Below the pieces are notes generated by a model that was not told the origin of the DNA, did not search any database, and saw only the letters and a list, made by a program, of their open reading frames with translations. The position numbers and the translations under genes were made by a program. From Guillardia theta CCMP2712 (taxonomy: Eukaryota; Cryptophyceae; Pyrenomonadales; Geminigeraceae), in NCBI RefSeq assembly GCF_000315625.1, contig NW_005434633.1:255367-319366 (forward strand): a DNA stretch of 64,000 bases, written 5' to 3'. This document shows positions 16,054-28,167 of the stretch, piece by piece; position 1 is the first letter of the stretch; each line of letters begins with the position of its first letter.

Positions 16054-19006
16054 ATGGGGGTGTGTGGTCTGTTGAGCTTCATCCAAATGATGAGCCCCTC
16101 GATCGGCAAGTCTATGACTTTCCAGAGGACGACAATGCAGGACTCGAGGACGAGCAACACTCTCCTCGTCGATGGCATCGCGTTCACGTATCACTTGTTC
16201 CACCAGGCAGATCACTCGCCATGGTGGTCGGGGGGAGACATGAGGAGGTTTCAGGTGACGATCGAGGAGTTTGTAACGAGGATGAGGGAGTTTGGCTTCG
16301 AACTGAGATTCGTCTTCGACGGGATGGTCGACCCTATGAAGTACGACACTGTCATGGACCGGTTCCGGCAGAACACTGAAAAGGTTGAGTCTTTCATGCG
16401 GTCAGCTCAGTGGAAGTCGGTGGGTGAGAGGGACAGGGGGAAGTTTGTGCTGCCGTTCGGCGTCATCGACTGCATGATGGATGTTCTCAAGGCTCGTGGG
16501 GTCTCGTGTCGAAGATCGCTGTATGAGGCGGACGGGGAGCTGGCGGAAGAGTGTCTGCGAACAAGCGCGTTCGGGGTCCTCTCGAACGATTCCGACTTCC
16601 TGTGTATGAGAGTTCCTTTCGTGCCGCTGAACGAGATGATGATGGATGAAAATACGTTCCAATGTGTCATCTATGATCCTGTCCAGGTAATGTGCTGCTG
16701 ATGAGAATGATGGACATCGAGTCAGCTCCTGAATCTTTTGTTTGTTGTCGTGCTCTCATGATGTTTGTTTTGTTTTTCTGATTGAATCTTTACAGGTGTC
16801 AAACTGTGTCGGAATCGCTCAAGAGTGTCTTCCTATGCTTGCTTGCATGTGCGGAAATGATTTCATCAAACGGGAAGATTTGTTCAGTTTCCATGAGAGT
16901 TTGGTCCCACTCTCTCGTTCCAATCGCAACTGGATGGTGAGTTTGGAGCTCACAATGAAGTTGTTATTATAGGATGAAAGCCCCAACTGCATGAATTACT
17001 TTTTGAGCTCTCTTTGCTTGTCTCTTTCTTCAGCCCATACACGAACGGCAATCTTTGTCGTGTCGTTGCTTTTGCACAGCAACGAGTGATTTCATTGTGT
17101 ATCTCTGTTTGCCTGCATGGGAATGTCTTCCATGACATGCAATGACCCACTGACTTTCACGTCAGATCATCAGAGAGGTTGCAAACGTCCTCAGGTCCAT
17201 CAACACATGGGACATCAAGGGCGACCCGAGTCCGCAAGACGACATGGTGAGACTGCCTCGTTGGTCTGACTGGCTGACCTGACTGCAGAATCTGGTGAGA
17301 AGGATGTTCAACGTGCTGGAGGAAGGAGAAGCGGGGCAGAAACTCCAGCTGGTCCAGTCAGTCCGTAGGAAGTACCTGGTTCAAGCAGCGCCAAAGCCTC
17401 CCTCGCAAGCAGACCCTGGAGCTGCGGATGAGTGCTTCAGTTACCTGCAAACCAACTTCGCGCAGTCTTGTCTCCATCAGGACATCTTACAGATCTTCTC
17501 ACATCAACAACTCTGGTGCAGATTGTCAATTGAGCATAATCCCCCCAACCTCCTCCACATGGTTCGAACCTGCTGACCTCCACCCCGGCATGACTTTGTG
17601 CCAGGGAGCGCACCAGAGGTCTTCTCGGGTGAGGAAGCGACTTGTTTCGTTTGTGCTGGGCAAAGTGAAAGGAGAAGAAATGATGGACGATGGAGAATCG
17701 TTTGTGTTAGAGCACTGGCAGGTATCCTCCTCCTCCTCCTCCTACAACCCCCCCCCTCCCCCGCCCTCCAGCCGGGTGCGGGGCTGAGGGCTGAGGGCCC
17801 CTTCCTCCTTCCTCCTTCCTCCTTCCTCCTCCTCCTCCTCCTCCTCCTCCTCTCGTTCCTCTCCCTCCACCTCTCGACATCTGATTGTTCTTGACTCAGT
17901 GGGGGTCCGAATATAGAAGGTCAAGACTCAAGCTCGCCGATCTTCCCTACGTCAAGACGAGCATGCGACAGAGTTTGCGGCTGTCAGATCAGCAGAGGCA
18001 AGAACTCTTCCTTGAACTGGTGGAGATTCCATCTGCGATCAGAGAAGATTTCATCAAGGGAGTTGGCACACATCAACATTCACCATCCCCAGCTCTCGGG
18101 CAGCAAGACTTTCTGCTTCTCGCTGCCCTCTACGTGTTCTTCAGATCGGACAGGTCGAAGATGCCGCAGATGAAGTTTCGTCTCTTTTCTGCTTTGATAG
18201 CGACTTGCTGCTTGCTGGAAGAGCACTTCAAAGAGTTGGAGAACTTGAGATCTCAACGTCCAGATGACGAGGGAGACGTTGCTTTCAACGTCATGCTCAC
18301 AAACTTGTCTCAATCCTTTCTTGTCCACTTGTCAATGATCAATGCGGTCAATGACGCCCTCCAACGGCCTTTCCCCTATCAGCATCTCTGCCTTATCAGC
18401 CCTTGGATCTTGCAGGTGCAAGTGAACGAGGCAGCGAAAGAGACTCAACCCCGTTGCAGGCTCTCATGAGCGATGGAAAAGATATCTTGTCAGGCATGAA
18501 ATCTTTCGGTGAGTTTGTGACTTGATGTTGCAATCAACATCTTTTCTCTGATGTCTCCCAGGACTTGCAGAACAGCATGTCGAAGGGTGGTTCCAGCGCT
18601 TTCAGACCATTTCGTCTGGTAGCTGGACCCCCTTTTGTGTTATCGCTGATTGTCTTGTTGGTTCAGTCTTGAATGTGGAGAAATTGTGCCGGGAGGAAGA
18701 AACAAGTAAGACGACTGCAAGAGCTAAACAAGACAAGCCAAAGAGAGCAAAGAATGATGTAAGTTTTCAAGTGTTACATACACCATTGAGTGTAGTTTTC
18801 ATCCTGCGAGATGTTCTTGAAGACTTGTCATTCTGATTTTGAATTTTTCTCTTGTCCTATCTGCAGCATCCAAACACAACACAGAAGCCTTCGACTGGCA
18901 GCTTGACGTGAGTGACCATGAATCAAGTCGTCAAGGTGTCACGAATTTGACAATCACCCTCAGAGCGCGAAACATCTTCAATATGCTGACGGAAATGGAA
19001 GGATGA
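16054..19006 (+). CDS. XPG/FEN-superfamily nuclease, Asteroid-like
   Basis: Predicted structure-specific nuclease of about 680 residues. Eleven exons join in phase: 16054-16686, 16796-16936, 17166-17246, 17289-17561, 17605-17721, 17900-18415, 18460-18508, 18562-18618, 18667-18758, 18867-18907, 18964-19006. ATG 16054 is preferred over the upstream in-frame codons because FEN/XPG proteins begin with MG-x-x-GLL, here MGVCGLLSF. Acidic active-site candidates follow: LLVDGIAF, FVFDGM, YEADGELAEE and SNDSDFL. Exon 2 has CGNDFIK, as in Asteroid-type proteins. The rest is helical and unlike FEN1, with a Lys-rich tail (KQDKPKRAKND), and no PCNA-binding motif was noticed. This points to the Asteroid branch rather than FEN1, EXO1 or GEN1. 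The acidic residues look complete, so catalysis is plausible but unproven. Confidence 0.85.
17815..17856. repeat. CTCCTC/CTTCCTC repeat in a nuclease intron
   Basis: Copies of cctcctt pass into a run of ctc triplets within the fifth intron (17722-17899) of the XPG-like gene. They explain why this intron is longer than most. Confidence 0.85.
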
Positions 19007-19180
19007 CGACAAATTCTGCCACATCACACCACATCGCAAACTTGTACCATCATACAATATCGCAATTCTTTTCTTGGTATTCATTGTAAACAAACAAAGT
19101 ATCTTGAAACCATGACAACAGGTTTTAAGTAATGAAATCATTTCTTCGACAAGTTGATATGTTGCAATCCTGTTTTCCTT

Positions 19181-20824
19181 TCACAATATTCCGTTCATCG
19201 AACTTCGGCTAGAAAACAAGCTGGCAAACTCATCTGAGTTTTGCATGTTTGCCTCCAAGAGCTTTTGCCTGCAGGAAGAGAACAAGTCACCCCCCAGAAC
19301 TTGACAACCACATCTCGACACAACAAATCTTGAAACAACACACATACAGCACAGACACTCCTTCGGCAGGAGATCAAGGGATGAGAGTTCTTATCAGCCA
19401 GCCGTCTACATTCAACACCAAGGGACGATCCTATTCATGACAACTCTGACTTACCTCAGCGAGTATCCGTTGCGATATTGCGAGGAGCTCAGCTGAGAGT
19501 TGAGATCTCGGGGGTCCGTGGAAGGGAACGCCAGCTGCTCTTCAGCTGGATCGGTTGGAACATGCTGCGTCCCCACGAACTGGGAGGTTTTCAGGCTCAT
19601 GCCAGCTTGCAACAACATATCCCTCAGCTCCTGCGTATCGAGAATGAGGCGAGGGAAAGAGAAGGAGAGAGGGAGGAAGAGAGGAACATAAGCAATGAAG
19701 GACTTGTTTTCCCACCTCGCTGACCATCCTCTTTCTCAGCTCGTTGAGGTGGTCTTTAGATTCCGCTTTGAAGATGACGGTCACCTCTAACGAGGTAGAC
19801 AGCAGCCGTCGGCCCATCCTCTCCCTCACATCTGTTGCCTGCACGTCCTCTATGGGAAGGTCAAGGGCAGCTGCGACTGCCTCCTCCAGCATAGACTTCT
19901 TTGTCTTGGACCACTCAGCAGCATTGGCGTCTGAAGGAGCAGAATGATTAGGGGTGGAGGAGGGAGAGAGCAGAGAGATAAAGGTTGATGGAAAGAGAGA
20001 GCGAGTTCAATGTGAGGCGAGGGCAGGAAGCATGGAAAATGAAGCAAGAAGCAAGAGCGGGAAGCGGGAGGGATGGTTGATATACCGGAGATGGTGATGG
20101 TAGAAGAGTACCAAAGGGGCCCCTTGTCGCTCTTCTTGGACGGGCTTGGCATGTTGGTGATGTCCGCAAGGGAACGAGGGTGGGGCCGAGCATTTCTCGA
20201 CTTGTGGGATCTGGATATGTTCTGACCGTTGGAGGTGTAGAGACTCATGCTCTGATCCAGCCGCGAGTCTGCGGACGAGGATGTGCCGACGAAGGCTGGG
20301 ACGTCGAAGGCAAAAGTGCTCCTCCTGTCGCCGTCAAGGGATGAGACGGGCAGGTCAACAGAGCTGCTGCTCCTTCTCAACGAAGCTGAAGCGTCTTCAA
20401 ACATGGAATGACGGGAATTCCGCTGATCTGGCTCGTTGCCGTCTGCCTCAGGAAGTCTGATGCTGAAACGATATGATGATGATGTAGGGGAGATGGAGGA
20501 GGAGGAAACTCGCCCTACCCTTTGCGATTGTTGACCAGAAAAATTGATCGTGGCTGGTGTTTCCGTAGGTCTCAGTCCTACGAACTTACTGATTTTCTGT
20601 GAAGTTTCCTCCTCACCCATGAACTTCCGATGCGTCATGGTCTGAGGATGGTGTACCTGCCTTTTCTTCATCCTGTCCCACCAGTCGGGATCATTTGGAT
20701 GCTCAGCTTTACGTTTCTTGGGCATATTGACTTCCATCCATTGATGGTAATTTCTTGCTTGCAGGCAGTTGAGGTGGTTGACACCTTCCTCAACTATGTT
20801 ACTCCTGCTATTCTCATTACCCAT
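19181..20824 (-). CDS. Unknown Ser/Arg-rich protein with a conserved-looking C-terminal fold
   Basis: About 405 residues from four exons in phase: 20824-20086, 19930-19716, 19630-19455 and 19268-19181 (stop TGA). I do not recognise the family. Near the N-terminus is a basic KKRK cluster (possible nuclear localisation), then a long low-complexity Ser-rich stretch with potential phosphorylation sites. The second exon predicts a compact alpha/beta unit (ALDLPIEDVQ then a strand-like LEVTVIFKAES). Frame stays open upstream of the ATG at 20824, so a further 5' exon is possible. The gene is convergent with the nuclease, with only about 175 bp between stop codons. Confidence 0.7.
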
Positions 20825-21429
20825 GCCTTCTGAACTTGTCTGTTGATTTCCTTGTATCAAAATGTGATAGTGGTACGAAAACCGCCTTGCTTAGCAAGCA
20901 CTTGACTCCTCCTCCACCACCTCCACCACCTCCTCCACCTCCTTCCTCGATGCCTTCTCTTATATCCTGCTCCTCTCTCACTGTCACTCTCCTCGCTTGT
21001 CCTGCTCCTTCTCGCTCCTCCTCTTGCGATCGCGCTCGTTTTCCTGTTCCCTTGCCCCTCGCAACCGTTTCCACGCCTGTTTGAAAAAATGTTGGGTACC
21101 CCTACCCCCATTTTTTAGCTAAAACAATTTTTTCGGGCAGTGGTGGGTCTGAATACAGCCACTTGGGGAGGTTTGTACCAGTCGTGCGGCACGACGTTGT
21201 CAGGGTTCCACTAGCGAAAGAAGAGGTCGGGGATGACGATGTCCATATGCGCACTCCATATGCGCACATGACTTGATTGCTATCTCTTTGTCATCAAGAT
21301 TTCATAGTGTCTGAATGACAGTGTCTGAATGACAGACGGAGAATGGAAAGACATCAGATGATGATTGACAGCGAGATTTATTGAATGTGCGCACATGTAT
21401 CCGAAGCATCAAGATCCATCTTGACGTTA
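20825..21429. other. Intergenic, promoter side of the Ser-rich gene
   Basis: No gene seen. It contains a CCACCTCCT-type tandem tract (about 20908-20948) and a C-run stretch reading gggtacccctaccccc (about 21095). A short duplicated word tgtctgaatgacag lies around 21310-21335. Confidence 0.4.
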
Positions 21430-23405
21430 TCAACTTGATCGTGTCTGCAACGATGATATCAAACTTTCAATCTCTTCCATCAACCGCTTTCTGCATTCAA
21501 GGAAACTAGTCAGCGGACGGAAGAACAAAGGCGAGTCGCTGAACCTGTCCATTGACATCTCCCCGTGGGCGCTGGCATTGAGAGTCGAGGATATGTTCAT
21601 ATTGGCGCCTCGCTTCTCTCCGCCCATGTACAGCATGCTAGATGGCTCGTCTCTTGACCTCGGAGGAAACTCTTGGAACGGAGATGATAACCCTGCATGA
21701 TACCCGCCGCCTTGAGCTGGTGCTTGCTCGAAGCGACGAGGCGAGTCTGAGAAACAGAGTGAGTGAGACTGAGCAGATTTCCCTTCCTCCCTCACCCTCC
21801 TTCTTCTGCCAAGCACTCGGCTGCATCCTGGATTCCATTCCTCCCTCAAGATCGGAAGTCCCACGTGGTGCCTCCGTGGCAGTAGAGAAGTTCTCTCGGA
21901 GAGGAGGAATACCTGCGGGGGGGTGATTGAGAAGATGAGATAAGAAAGAACTCCTTCCTACCAGGTCCCTTGAGGTTCGAGACATAGAGATCTGCAGACA
22001 ATCTCGCATTCATCTCCATCAGAGACGAGACCTGCCGTTCTTTGATGTGCAAAGCCGCCTCAAGCTTCGTCCTCAAATCTTTCTCATTCTCACACGCGCT
22101 CAGCAACCTTGTGCTCTCCTCGCACAGTTTTTGAAACTGCATTGAAGACAAAGAGTTCTGTTCCTCCAACTTGCGATATTCTTCCTCCAGGCTCTGCTTG
22201 GAGGACAACAGCTCGGCTTCCCTCTGATTGAAAGATGCCTCCATGTCAACAACCTTCCTTTGAATGTCCTCCATGCGCTTGTATGCATCATCTTTCTGGT
22301 CGTTGAGATCTTGATTCATCTTTTCCTTCTGCTTCAAATTTTCTGCGAGCTCAACGATCTTCGCCTCTGCATCTTGCAACTTTTGATGGTAATCTGATGC
22401 CTCCTGCTTCAATTTAAGAAACGCTTGCTCGTTTGCTGCAAGATGGGAACTGTTCGATACTTTTTCCTGCTCATGCTCTTCTATCAGGGCATTCAATCTG
22501 GATTTAAATCTTTCGATCTCCTTTTCAAGATCGCTATTCAGGTTCTGTAAAGATTTCGAGTGCTCTCTTTCTCTCTCGAGAGCTTCATCAAGTCTGTTTA
22601 TCTTGTTTTGGAGCCTCAATTCCTTCTCAGCAAAGTCTTCAACCTCGTCTTTGTACCTCTGGATGAGTTGATACTTGTTTCGTAGGCTCTCTAGACTTTC
22701 CTCGAGCTGGGAAACTTTGACTTGAAGACAGTTCTTTGCATGCTCAGCGTTCGCCAGGCTTCGCATGTATTCGTAATTCTTCTCCGTGGCTTCAGACAGG
22801 GCACTCTGTGCCGTTGATTTCTCAGCTTTTTCTCGTTCGAGGGAATGCATGAGCTCTTCTCGATCAGCCGTTAGGGCTTGCAAGCGATCCATCTGCCCAC
22901 GAACTTGCTGCTCAGCAATCATCTTCGCCTGCGATTCCTCCTCGATCTGACGCAGGGCTTGTACCAGCCTCTCGCGGCATCCCTCCTCCACACTCAATCG
23001 CTGCACATTTCTCTCAGCCTCAATGAGCCTGTCCTGCAGCTCTCGTGTCTTGCTCTCCTGATACAGGTTGCGCTGTTGTAGCTCTTCGACTTGCAATCGA
23101 AGCGCCCTGTTGTCTTTGTCGTACCTCTCAATCGCGTTCTGAGTGTTGTCACTAACTTCATCGTATCTCTTGCGCTCCCGTTGAAGGATGGCACTATCAT
23201 ACGCGAGTTTCGACACCTCGTTTTCGATTGACTGCATACACTTCTTTTTCATTTCGATCGAACGTGTTGTGATCATGTTTTCCATCAGAGATCGAATGAG
23301 CTCAACCGAGGTTTCTTGCCATTCTTGGCCAGGCGGTTTGCGGGCGACAGGCCTTGCTGACGCTAATCTCTTCGAATTTTGCAACGTGCTCATTGTATTC
23401 ATCAT
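21430..23405 (-). CDS. Long coiled-coil protein
   Basis: About 625 residues in three exons: 23405-21962, 21912-21796 and 21746-21430 (stop). Exon 1 is almost entirely heptad-patterned and rich in Glu, Lys, Gln and Leu for about 450 residues, with few helix breakers, so a long rod is predicted. A short basic N-terminus precedes it and a Ser/Pro/Gly-rich tail follows. The design recalls centrosomal, basal-body or Golgi tethering proteins, but coiled coils give no reliable family signal and I assign no function. Three in-frame ATGs (23405, 23402, 23390) make the exact start uncertain. It is divergent from the secreted-protein gene at 23891. Confidence 0.85.
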
Positions 23406-23890
23406 GACGATTCACCGAGAAGGAGGAGACAACCAGGAAATCTAAGAAAAACAAATGCCTTGATCTCAGAACTCCCCTTGCATCTTTCTGTAGCCCTTCA
23501 GCTCCTGGTCTGCGGCTGCACTTGTTCCCGGTCACTCTCTCTTCTCACTTGCTGGCTGTCTCGCTCGCTCTCGCTCTCCTCCTCTCACACCTTCCTCTCC
23601 CTCCTGCCGGTCCTCGCCAAAACCATCGCAGGTTTCAAACGGTCAATGCTACCCCTCATCTCCGCGCAGTCCCGCGCGGAGTCAAGTGGGGGGATGAGGG
23701 TACACGGCTTGAGCGGCGGCAATGCAGGGAAGAAGGGAATCCTTGAAGGGCGAGATGGTGGCGGTGGATGAGAAGAAAGGAGGGGCCGTAGAGTATTGAA
23801 GGTAGGGACAGTAAGGATAGAAGCCTGGAGGCCAGGGAAACTTGCAGTAAGAGCGGAGGATTAGATTTGAGTCGTTGCAAGAAGGGAATC
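23406..23890. other. Divergent intergenic region (coiled coil / secreted protein)
   Basis: 485 bp between two divergent start codons, probably carrying both promoters. It is pyrimidine-rich on the left and purine-rich on the right. No gene or clear motif was seen. Confidence 0.45.
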
Positions 23891-25189
23891 ATGAAGATGT
23901 TACTAAGGTGCAAGGTGAAAAAGGCGTTGACGATTATCGAGATCGTTCTCATCTTTCTTCTCGCTTCTGCTCTTGCAAACATTGATGATTCGGAACCTGA
24001 CGTCGAGCATAACCTGATACGGTCTAAAAGAGAGAAGCTCTCCCCACAAGACGGAGGTCACTCGTTCATGCACGAGTACCTGAAGGAGACGTTCCAGTTC
24101 GAGATTGAGCCGGATCCCCCCATGAAAAGCAAGGAATGGTTTGAGGGATTGGAGGCAGCCTGGGAGAAATTGAACGAGGAATGGGAGCAAAAGCAGTTGC
24201 GACAACAGGAAACAGATTCGGCAGGTCCAGATGACCACGTAGAAGGCAGCTTCTTGGATAATCCTGTGAACGAGATCCAGAACCCGGCAGAAAAGTTTTC
24301 GACTGGAGGTGCTGATCCATACATGAATATTGGAAGGCTGTCTCATCTCGCCAGGTTAAGGGGAGATAAAAATGCTTCCTTCTGCTATCAAGGACTCCCA
24401 GATGCTCCTGCGAAATTCGACTTCGAGGGTAGAGGCAACTGGAGCGAAGAGAGAGACAAGAGGAGTGGGTGGACTCTCCTCGGTCAGGAATATTGGGGTG
24501 AGAACTTTGAGCTCGAAGGCACTATGAATGCAAACACAGATCCGTGGTTCTGTGCGGAACAAGCCGACAACTCAGTGGGTCAAATCTACCAAGGAGAGTG
24601 GGTCGATAAGACTGTTGAAGAGCGTGTACAGATGCAGCTCAAAAAAATGGAAGAAATGTACAAAAGAGATGAAGGAAACAAGACGGAAGTCAACTACACA
24701 GGCTATCAAGATAGTCTGGATCCGGAATGGGACAAGTTTATTTATGAGCACATCGACAGGCCATTGTACATGACAGATCCCGTTCGATTGAGCTCAGTGT
24801 TCGAATCGGGGAACACGTGGGCTTTGAATGACAGCTATGTTGGAGATGCTGAATGGGACCCTGTCTTGCCAGAACGAGTCTGGACAATGAATTCCAAACA
24901 CACACTCTCTCTAAACACATTTCGAAGTGCATCAGCTATCCAGGAGGAATTCTACGAAGATGCCGGTTGGCTGGAACCAAATGAGGATAGGCATCTTGAT
25001 GTCAAGAGCTCTCCAGAAGATGACGACGGTGGTGATGGCGACCTGCCCTACGGCTTCATTCGTGTGCCACTGCCATACAGACCACCCGTGGCCGGTGACA
25101 TGGGATTTGGACGATTGGGAAGGTGTATACGAGGACTATGCCCTCGTGCTCCCTATGTCAGAGTCTCAAAGCTGCGCTTGAATGCGTGA
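23891..25189 (+). CDS. Predicted secreted or ER-lumenal protein, unknown
   Basis: Single-exon gene of 432 residues. ATG 23891 starts MKMLLRCK, followed by a hydrophobic stretch (IIEIVLIFLLASALAN) that reads as a signal peptide with a likely cleavage after ALA. The rest is acidic and Trp/Tyr-rich, with several N-glycosylation sequons (NAS, NWS, NKT, NYT, NDS) and few cysteines. A DDDGGDGD stretch precedes a basic C-terminus. I know no family with this pattern. Repeated W-x-x-x-x-P/E and DPxWD-like pieces hint at internal repeats, but I cannot confirm them. It is convergent with the SWC4/DMAP1 gene. Confidence 0.8.
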   Translation: MKMLLRCKVKKALTIIEIVLIFLLASALANIDDSEPDVEHNLIRSKREKLSPQDGGHSFMHEYLKETFQFEIEPDPPMKSKEWFEGLEAAWEKLNEEWEQKQLRQQETDSAGPDDHVEGSFLDNPVNEIQNPAEKFSTGGADPYMNIGRLSHLARLRGDKNASFCYQGLPDAPAKFDFEGRGNWSEERDKRSGWTLLGQEYWGENFELEGTMNANTDPWFCAEQADNSVGQIYQGEWVDKTVEERVQMQLKKMEEMYKRDEGNKTEVNYTGYQDSLDPEWDKFIYEHIDRPLYMTDPVRLSSVFESGNTWALNDSYVGDAEWDPVLPERVWTMNSKHTLSLNTFRSASAIQEEFYEDAGWLEPNEDRHLDVKSSPEDDDGGDGDLPYGFIRVPLPYRPPVAGDMGFGRLGRCIRGLCPRAPYVRVSKLRLNA

Positions 25190-25633
25190 CGTCAACGATC
25201 TCCAATCAGCCAATGCTCTCATGGCATGTTTAAAAATCGTTTGCTTCGGCCAAGGTTAATTGTCTAAAACAGCACTTCAAAATGGTTGTAATGAATATTC
25301 CAATCTTTGTAGATGTGTTCTTGTGCGGTGATATTATGTTGCGCTTCCTATCTGTCCTATCTTCAAAATGATTCCAAGAACTTGACCTATTCTTCGATAA
25401 CTTCCCAGATCAGCCCTTTCTGCTCTTCTTTAGCCTTACTTCTCCATCACTCCCTGTACCGACATCAATTGTTACCACGTTGAGTGCAAATCACCGGCAG
25501 GACTGTCATTGAAACGCTTCCCCTTGCCCTTGGATGCAGGCACCGAATTCTTCGTGTACCTGTTTGCCGTGTCACCACCAAAGGCGGGGGTTGTTCGGGA
25601 AATGGACACCAATGAAAGAGTCTTGACACATCT
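25190..25633. other. Convergent 3' gap
   Basis: 444 bp between the stop codons of the secreted-protein gene and the SWC4/DMAP1 gene. AT-richer than the genes and consistent with two 3' UTRs. Nothing else was seen. Confidence 0.5.
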
Positions 25634-26800
25634 TCAAGAAGAAGTTTGAACGCCTTGTCTAATCTGTTCCAAAGTCAAATTAACGTAAGTTGCGGCACTG
25701 GCCCACCTGTGGGAAGCTGTCGGAAGGTCGAAACCGATACCTTTCAGGGTTTCGGAGTATTTCTGGTTGACTTGGGTCTTTGGAAGTATCATGTTGCTCC
25801 TTAACAAGACACCCCCTGGCGGAGGAGAGACAATCTTGAGATCGAAAAAAGTCAGACAGAGCAGACAGAATTCTCCTTTGGTCATACTTGCTCGAAAGTG
25901 TCAGATACAATCTTCCCCTTTTGTGATTGCTTCTTCTTTCGCATCATGTTCTCGATCTTTCTGGCTTTGTCCAGAGTCTCTTGTTCTAGCTTTTCTTCAT
26001 TGGCACTCCTTGATAGTGACTCTTCAAAAAGTTTCTTACGTTGTTCCTCGTGCTGAACAGAACAGGTCAGCGACAACTCATAATAAATCCAGATTACATG
26101 GCGATTGTATGGCTTTGTTATCAACACGTTTTCCTCCCCTTCAGAGACAGCTATGTTCCTTGCCTCAGTCAACTTCCTTTGAATGAAATAGAATCTGTCT
26201 TTGAGAATCTCAATAGTGATGTCCCCCTGCAGAAATTTCAGAGGAACGACAACTTGACTTGGCAATCAAACTGATTCCTCACCTCCCATCTGTCTTGAAC
26301 CAAGATGAAATTCAAGTGAAACCTTTCCGCCAACTTCATCAATTCGTCGCTTTGCTGCCTTGTCCAGTCGTCAACATGTAATAATGTTTCATACTCTTCA
26401 TCGCTGTACAGGAGGAGTTGCACTTTCTTATTGAACTTTGCAAACGGGTATTCATCCCATTTCACCCCTTTTTTCTGCCAATGCTTTAGCTCCAGCCCAT
26501 CGGTTCGTGCTGAATTCGTGAAACTCTGGAACTCCCATTGAACTTTCTTCAGTATCGCACTTCTCTTCTTGCCGAACGACGGGACTGGGTGGCTAGGAAC
26601 TTGGTGGGGAACTGCGCAAAAGAGTCACTGAGAGCAACATGAAGTACGAGTTAGGATTCACCAGGACTGACCCCCGTGAGTTGGTAGACTTCTCGACTCA
26701 ATCCTTTCAGTGCCTTCACGCCATCGTCCTTAGCAGGCGGTCGAGTTCTAGGCTTGAATTCCGAACGAGGGGCAGCGCCCAGAATGTCCACAGCGTCCAT
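25634..26800 (-). CDS. DMAP1: SWC4/DMAP1 homologue (NuA4 / SWR1 complex subunit)
   Basis: Chromatin protein shared by the NuA4 acetyltransferase and SWR1/SRCAP remodelling complexes in other eukaryotes. Five exons in consistent phase give 310 residues: 26800-26662, 26611-26283, 26226-26128, 26052-25888 and 25834-25634 (stop TGA). The N-terminus has MDAVDILG and GLSREVYQL, as in DMAP1 (DIL...REVYAL). The SANT/Myb-like core follows: DEYPFAKFNKKVQ, YSDEEYETLLH, WTRQQSDELMKLAERF and FILVQDRWE, closely matching the family. Next are the helix DRFYFIQRKL and HEEQRKKLFEE, and a C-terminal block (VLLRSNMILP ... LKGIGFDLP) like the DMAP1 C-terminal domain. It is shorter than animal DMAP1 (about 470) because the middle and tail are compact. 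Confidence 0.92.
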
Positions 26801-27648
26801 CCCTTATCCTGATGGAAAGGTCATTGAAGAGTCGGGAGAAAAGCATTCTAAGGGCATCATTCCAAGGATTGTTCACCTTGCTGACGATGATTCATGGCAT
26901 ACTGTGTTGGTAATCCACACCTCAATGTCGAAATTGCTGCAAGAAGCGACATCAGCGATCTGCATCTGACAAGAATCTTGCCATGAAGCTTTGCTACCAT
27001 GAATCTATCTAAACATGCACATTTCTTGGCAGCATCTGACCAACCGACCATTCTCGTGCATCTGTTCATGATGGCACTTCCACGACCTGCCTCCACTCCT
27101 CCCTCCCGGCTCCCTCCCGTCTCCTCTACGATTAACCTCACTCAATGGGAATACTACCCTCCATTTCATCACCCCCACCCCTGTCAGAGCCGTTATTTGT
27201 CCCAGCAGTCATAGGAATTGATTGACAAAATTAGCACCCCTACCCACATGTTTGAGTCGCAGAGAAGTATCATCAATATCAAAACGGGCGGCAATCAGCT
27301 CCGCCGGACACGACCCTAGTCCGCCCCGGGCGGGCCGCTGAGAATCTTGTGCTCCGACGGTTATGAGCCTCGTTTACTGATGGAGCGTATGCCACTGCGT
27401 ATGCCAGCCGTGCCAGTAGCGCCCGGCCGAGTTAACAAAAACTCTCCTGTAAACCAAGACGACTTACGTGGCAGGGCGGCGGCATGTAGCGTGTCTGGAT
27501 GCTGGGGTTTCACATCCTAGCACTGATACAGCCTATCTCTCATGTGCTCCTCAATTCTGGTTTCGTCTGCATTAAACTCGGTCTTGAGCAAAAACTGTCT
27601 TGTTACAACTAAGGTCGATGTGATATTGTTGGTTTCTTGCCTCTCAGC
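26801..27648. other. Intergenic, no gene seen
   Basis: Divergent gap between SWC4/DMAP1 and the RING-like frame. A GC-rich patch (about 27290-27440) contains gccgg and ccggg words. Short open frames at 26857-27141 show no coding character that I trust. A cacccctaccc stretch near 27235 resembles G- or C-run tracts in other gaps. Confidence 0.4.
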
Positions 27649-28167
27649 ATGATCCTATTGAAAAACAAGCCTTTCCCACTGGCAGCCAGATTGGTCGGTG
27701 GGATATCTGCTTACTGTGGACTCCGGACATGTTGCCGGGAACACACTTGGAGTCAAAAAACTGGTCCCAAAATAGAAACCTCGTTTCCCGCCAAAATCTT
27801 GCACCCAGCCATGACAGGCTTGCACCCAGCCAACGCTCAGCAGCATGAACTACCGCATCTGCAAGAGGCTACCAGAACAGCCTTGTACAACCCACACCCT
27901 GGATCTGCGGCTTCTGCAAGCCGTGACAATTACGACGGCAAGCACTTCCCGGTCCTCTTCTCCCCTCCATCCTCTGTCCCAGACGTCTGCCCCGTCTGCC
28001 TCGAGAAAAACAGCCCCGCATACCTCAGATACCCCTGTGGGCACCACGTGTGCCACTCCTGCTTCTCGCCCAAGGACAACTCAACAATCAAACCCCTCGA
28101 CCTCTTCACCTTCGACCAGGACTACTTCCGTGTGTGGCCTCTCACAAGCAGAGACACAACACTGTGA
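27649..28167 (+). CDS. RING-finger-like protein, incomplete zinc site
   Basis: Open frame of about 172 residues from ATG 27649. Near its C-terminus is a RING-type half site, CPVCLEKNS...PCGHHVCHSCF, that is C-x2-C then C-x-H-x2-C-x2-C. A full C3HC4 RING needs one more C-x2-C pair, and the frame stops 34 residues later without it. A C-x3-C (CDTSC) is encoded just downstream in another frame (about 28161-28175), so an unseen intron or a frameshift may truncate the finger. The first 100 residues are undistinguished. It could be an E3 ligase fragment, a pseudogene, or a real gene whose last exon I have not placed. Confidence 0.45.
   Translation: MILLKNKPFPLAARLVGGISAYCGLRTCCREHTWSQKTGPKIETSFPAKILHPAMTGLHPANAQQHELPHLQEATRTALYNPHPGSAASASRDNYDGKHFPVLFSPPSSVPDVCPVCLEKNSPAYLRYPCGHHVCHSCFSPKDNSTIKPLDLFTFDQDYFRVWPLTSRDTTL

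Noticed and set aside
26857-27141. Small gene in the SWC4/RING-like gap
   Set aside because: Short frame without a recognisable domain or supporting splice sites; composition like the surrounding intergenic DNA.
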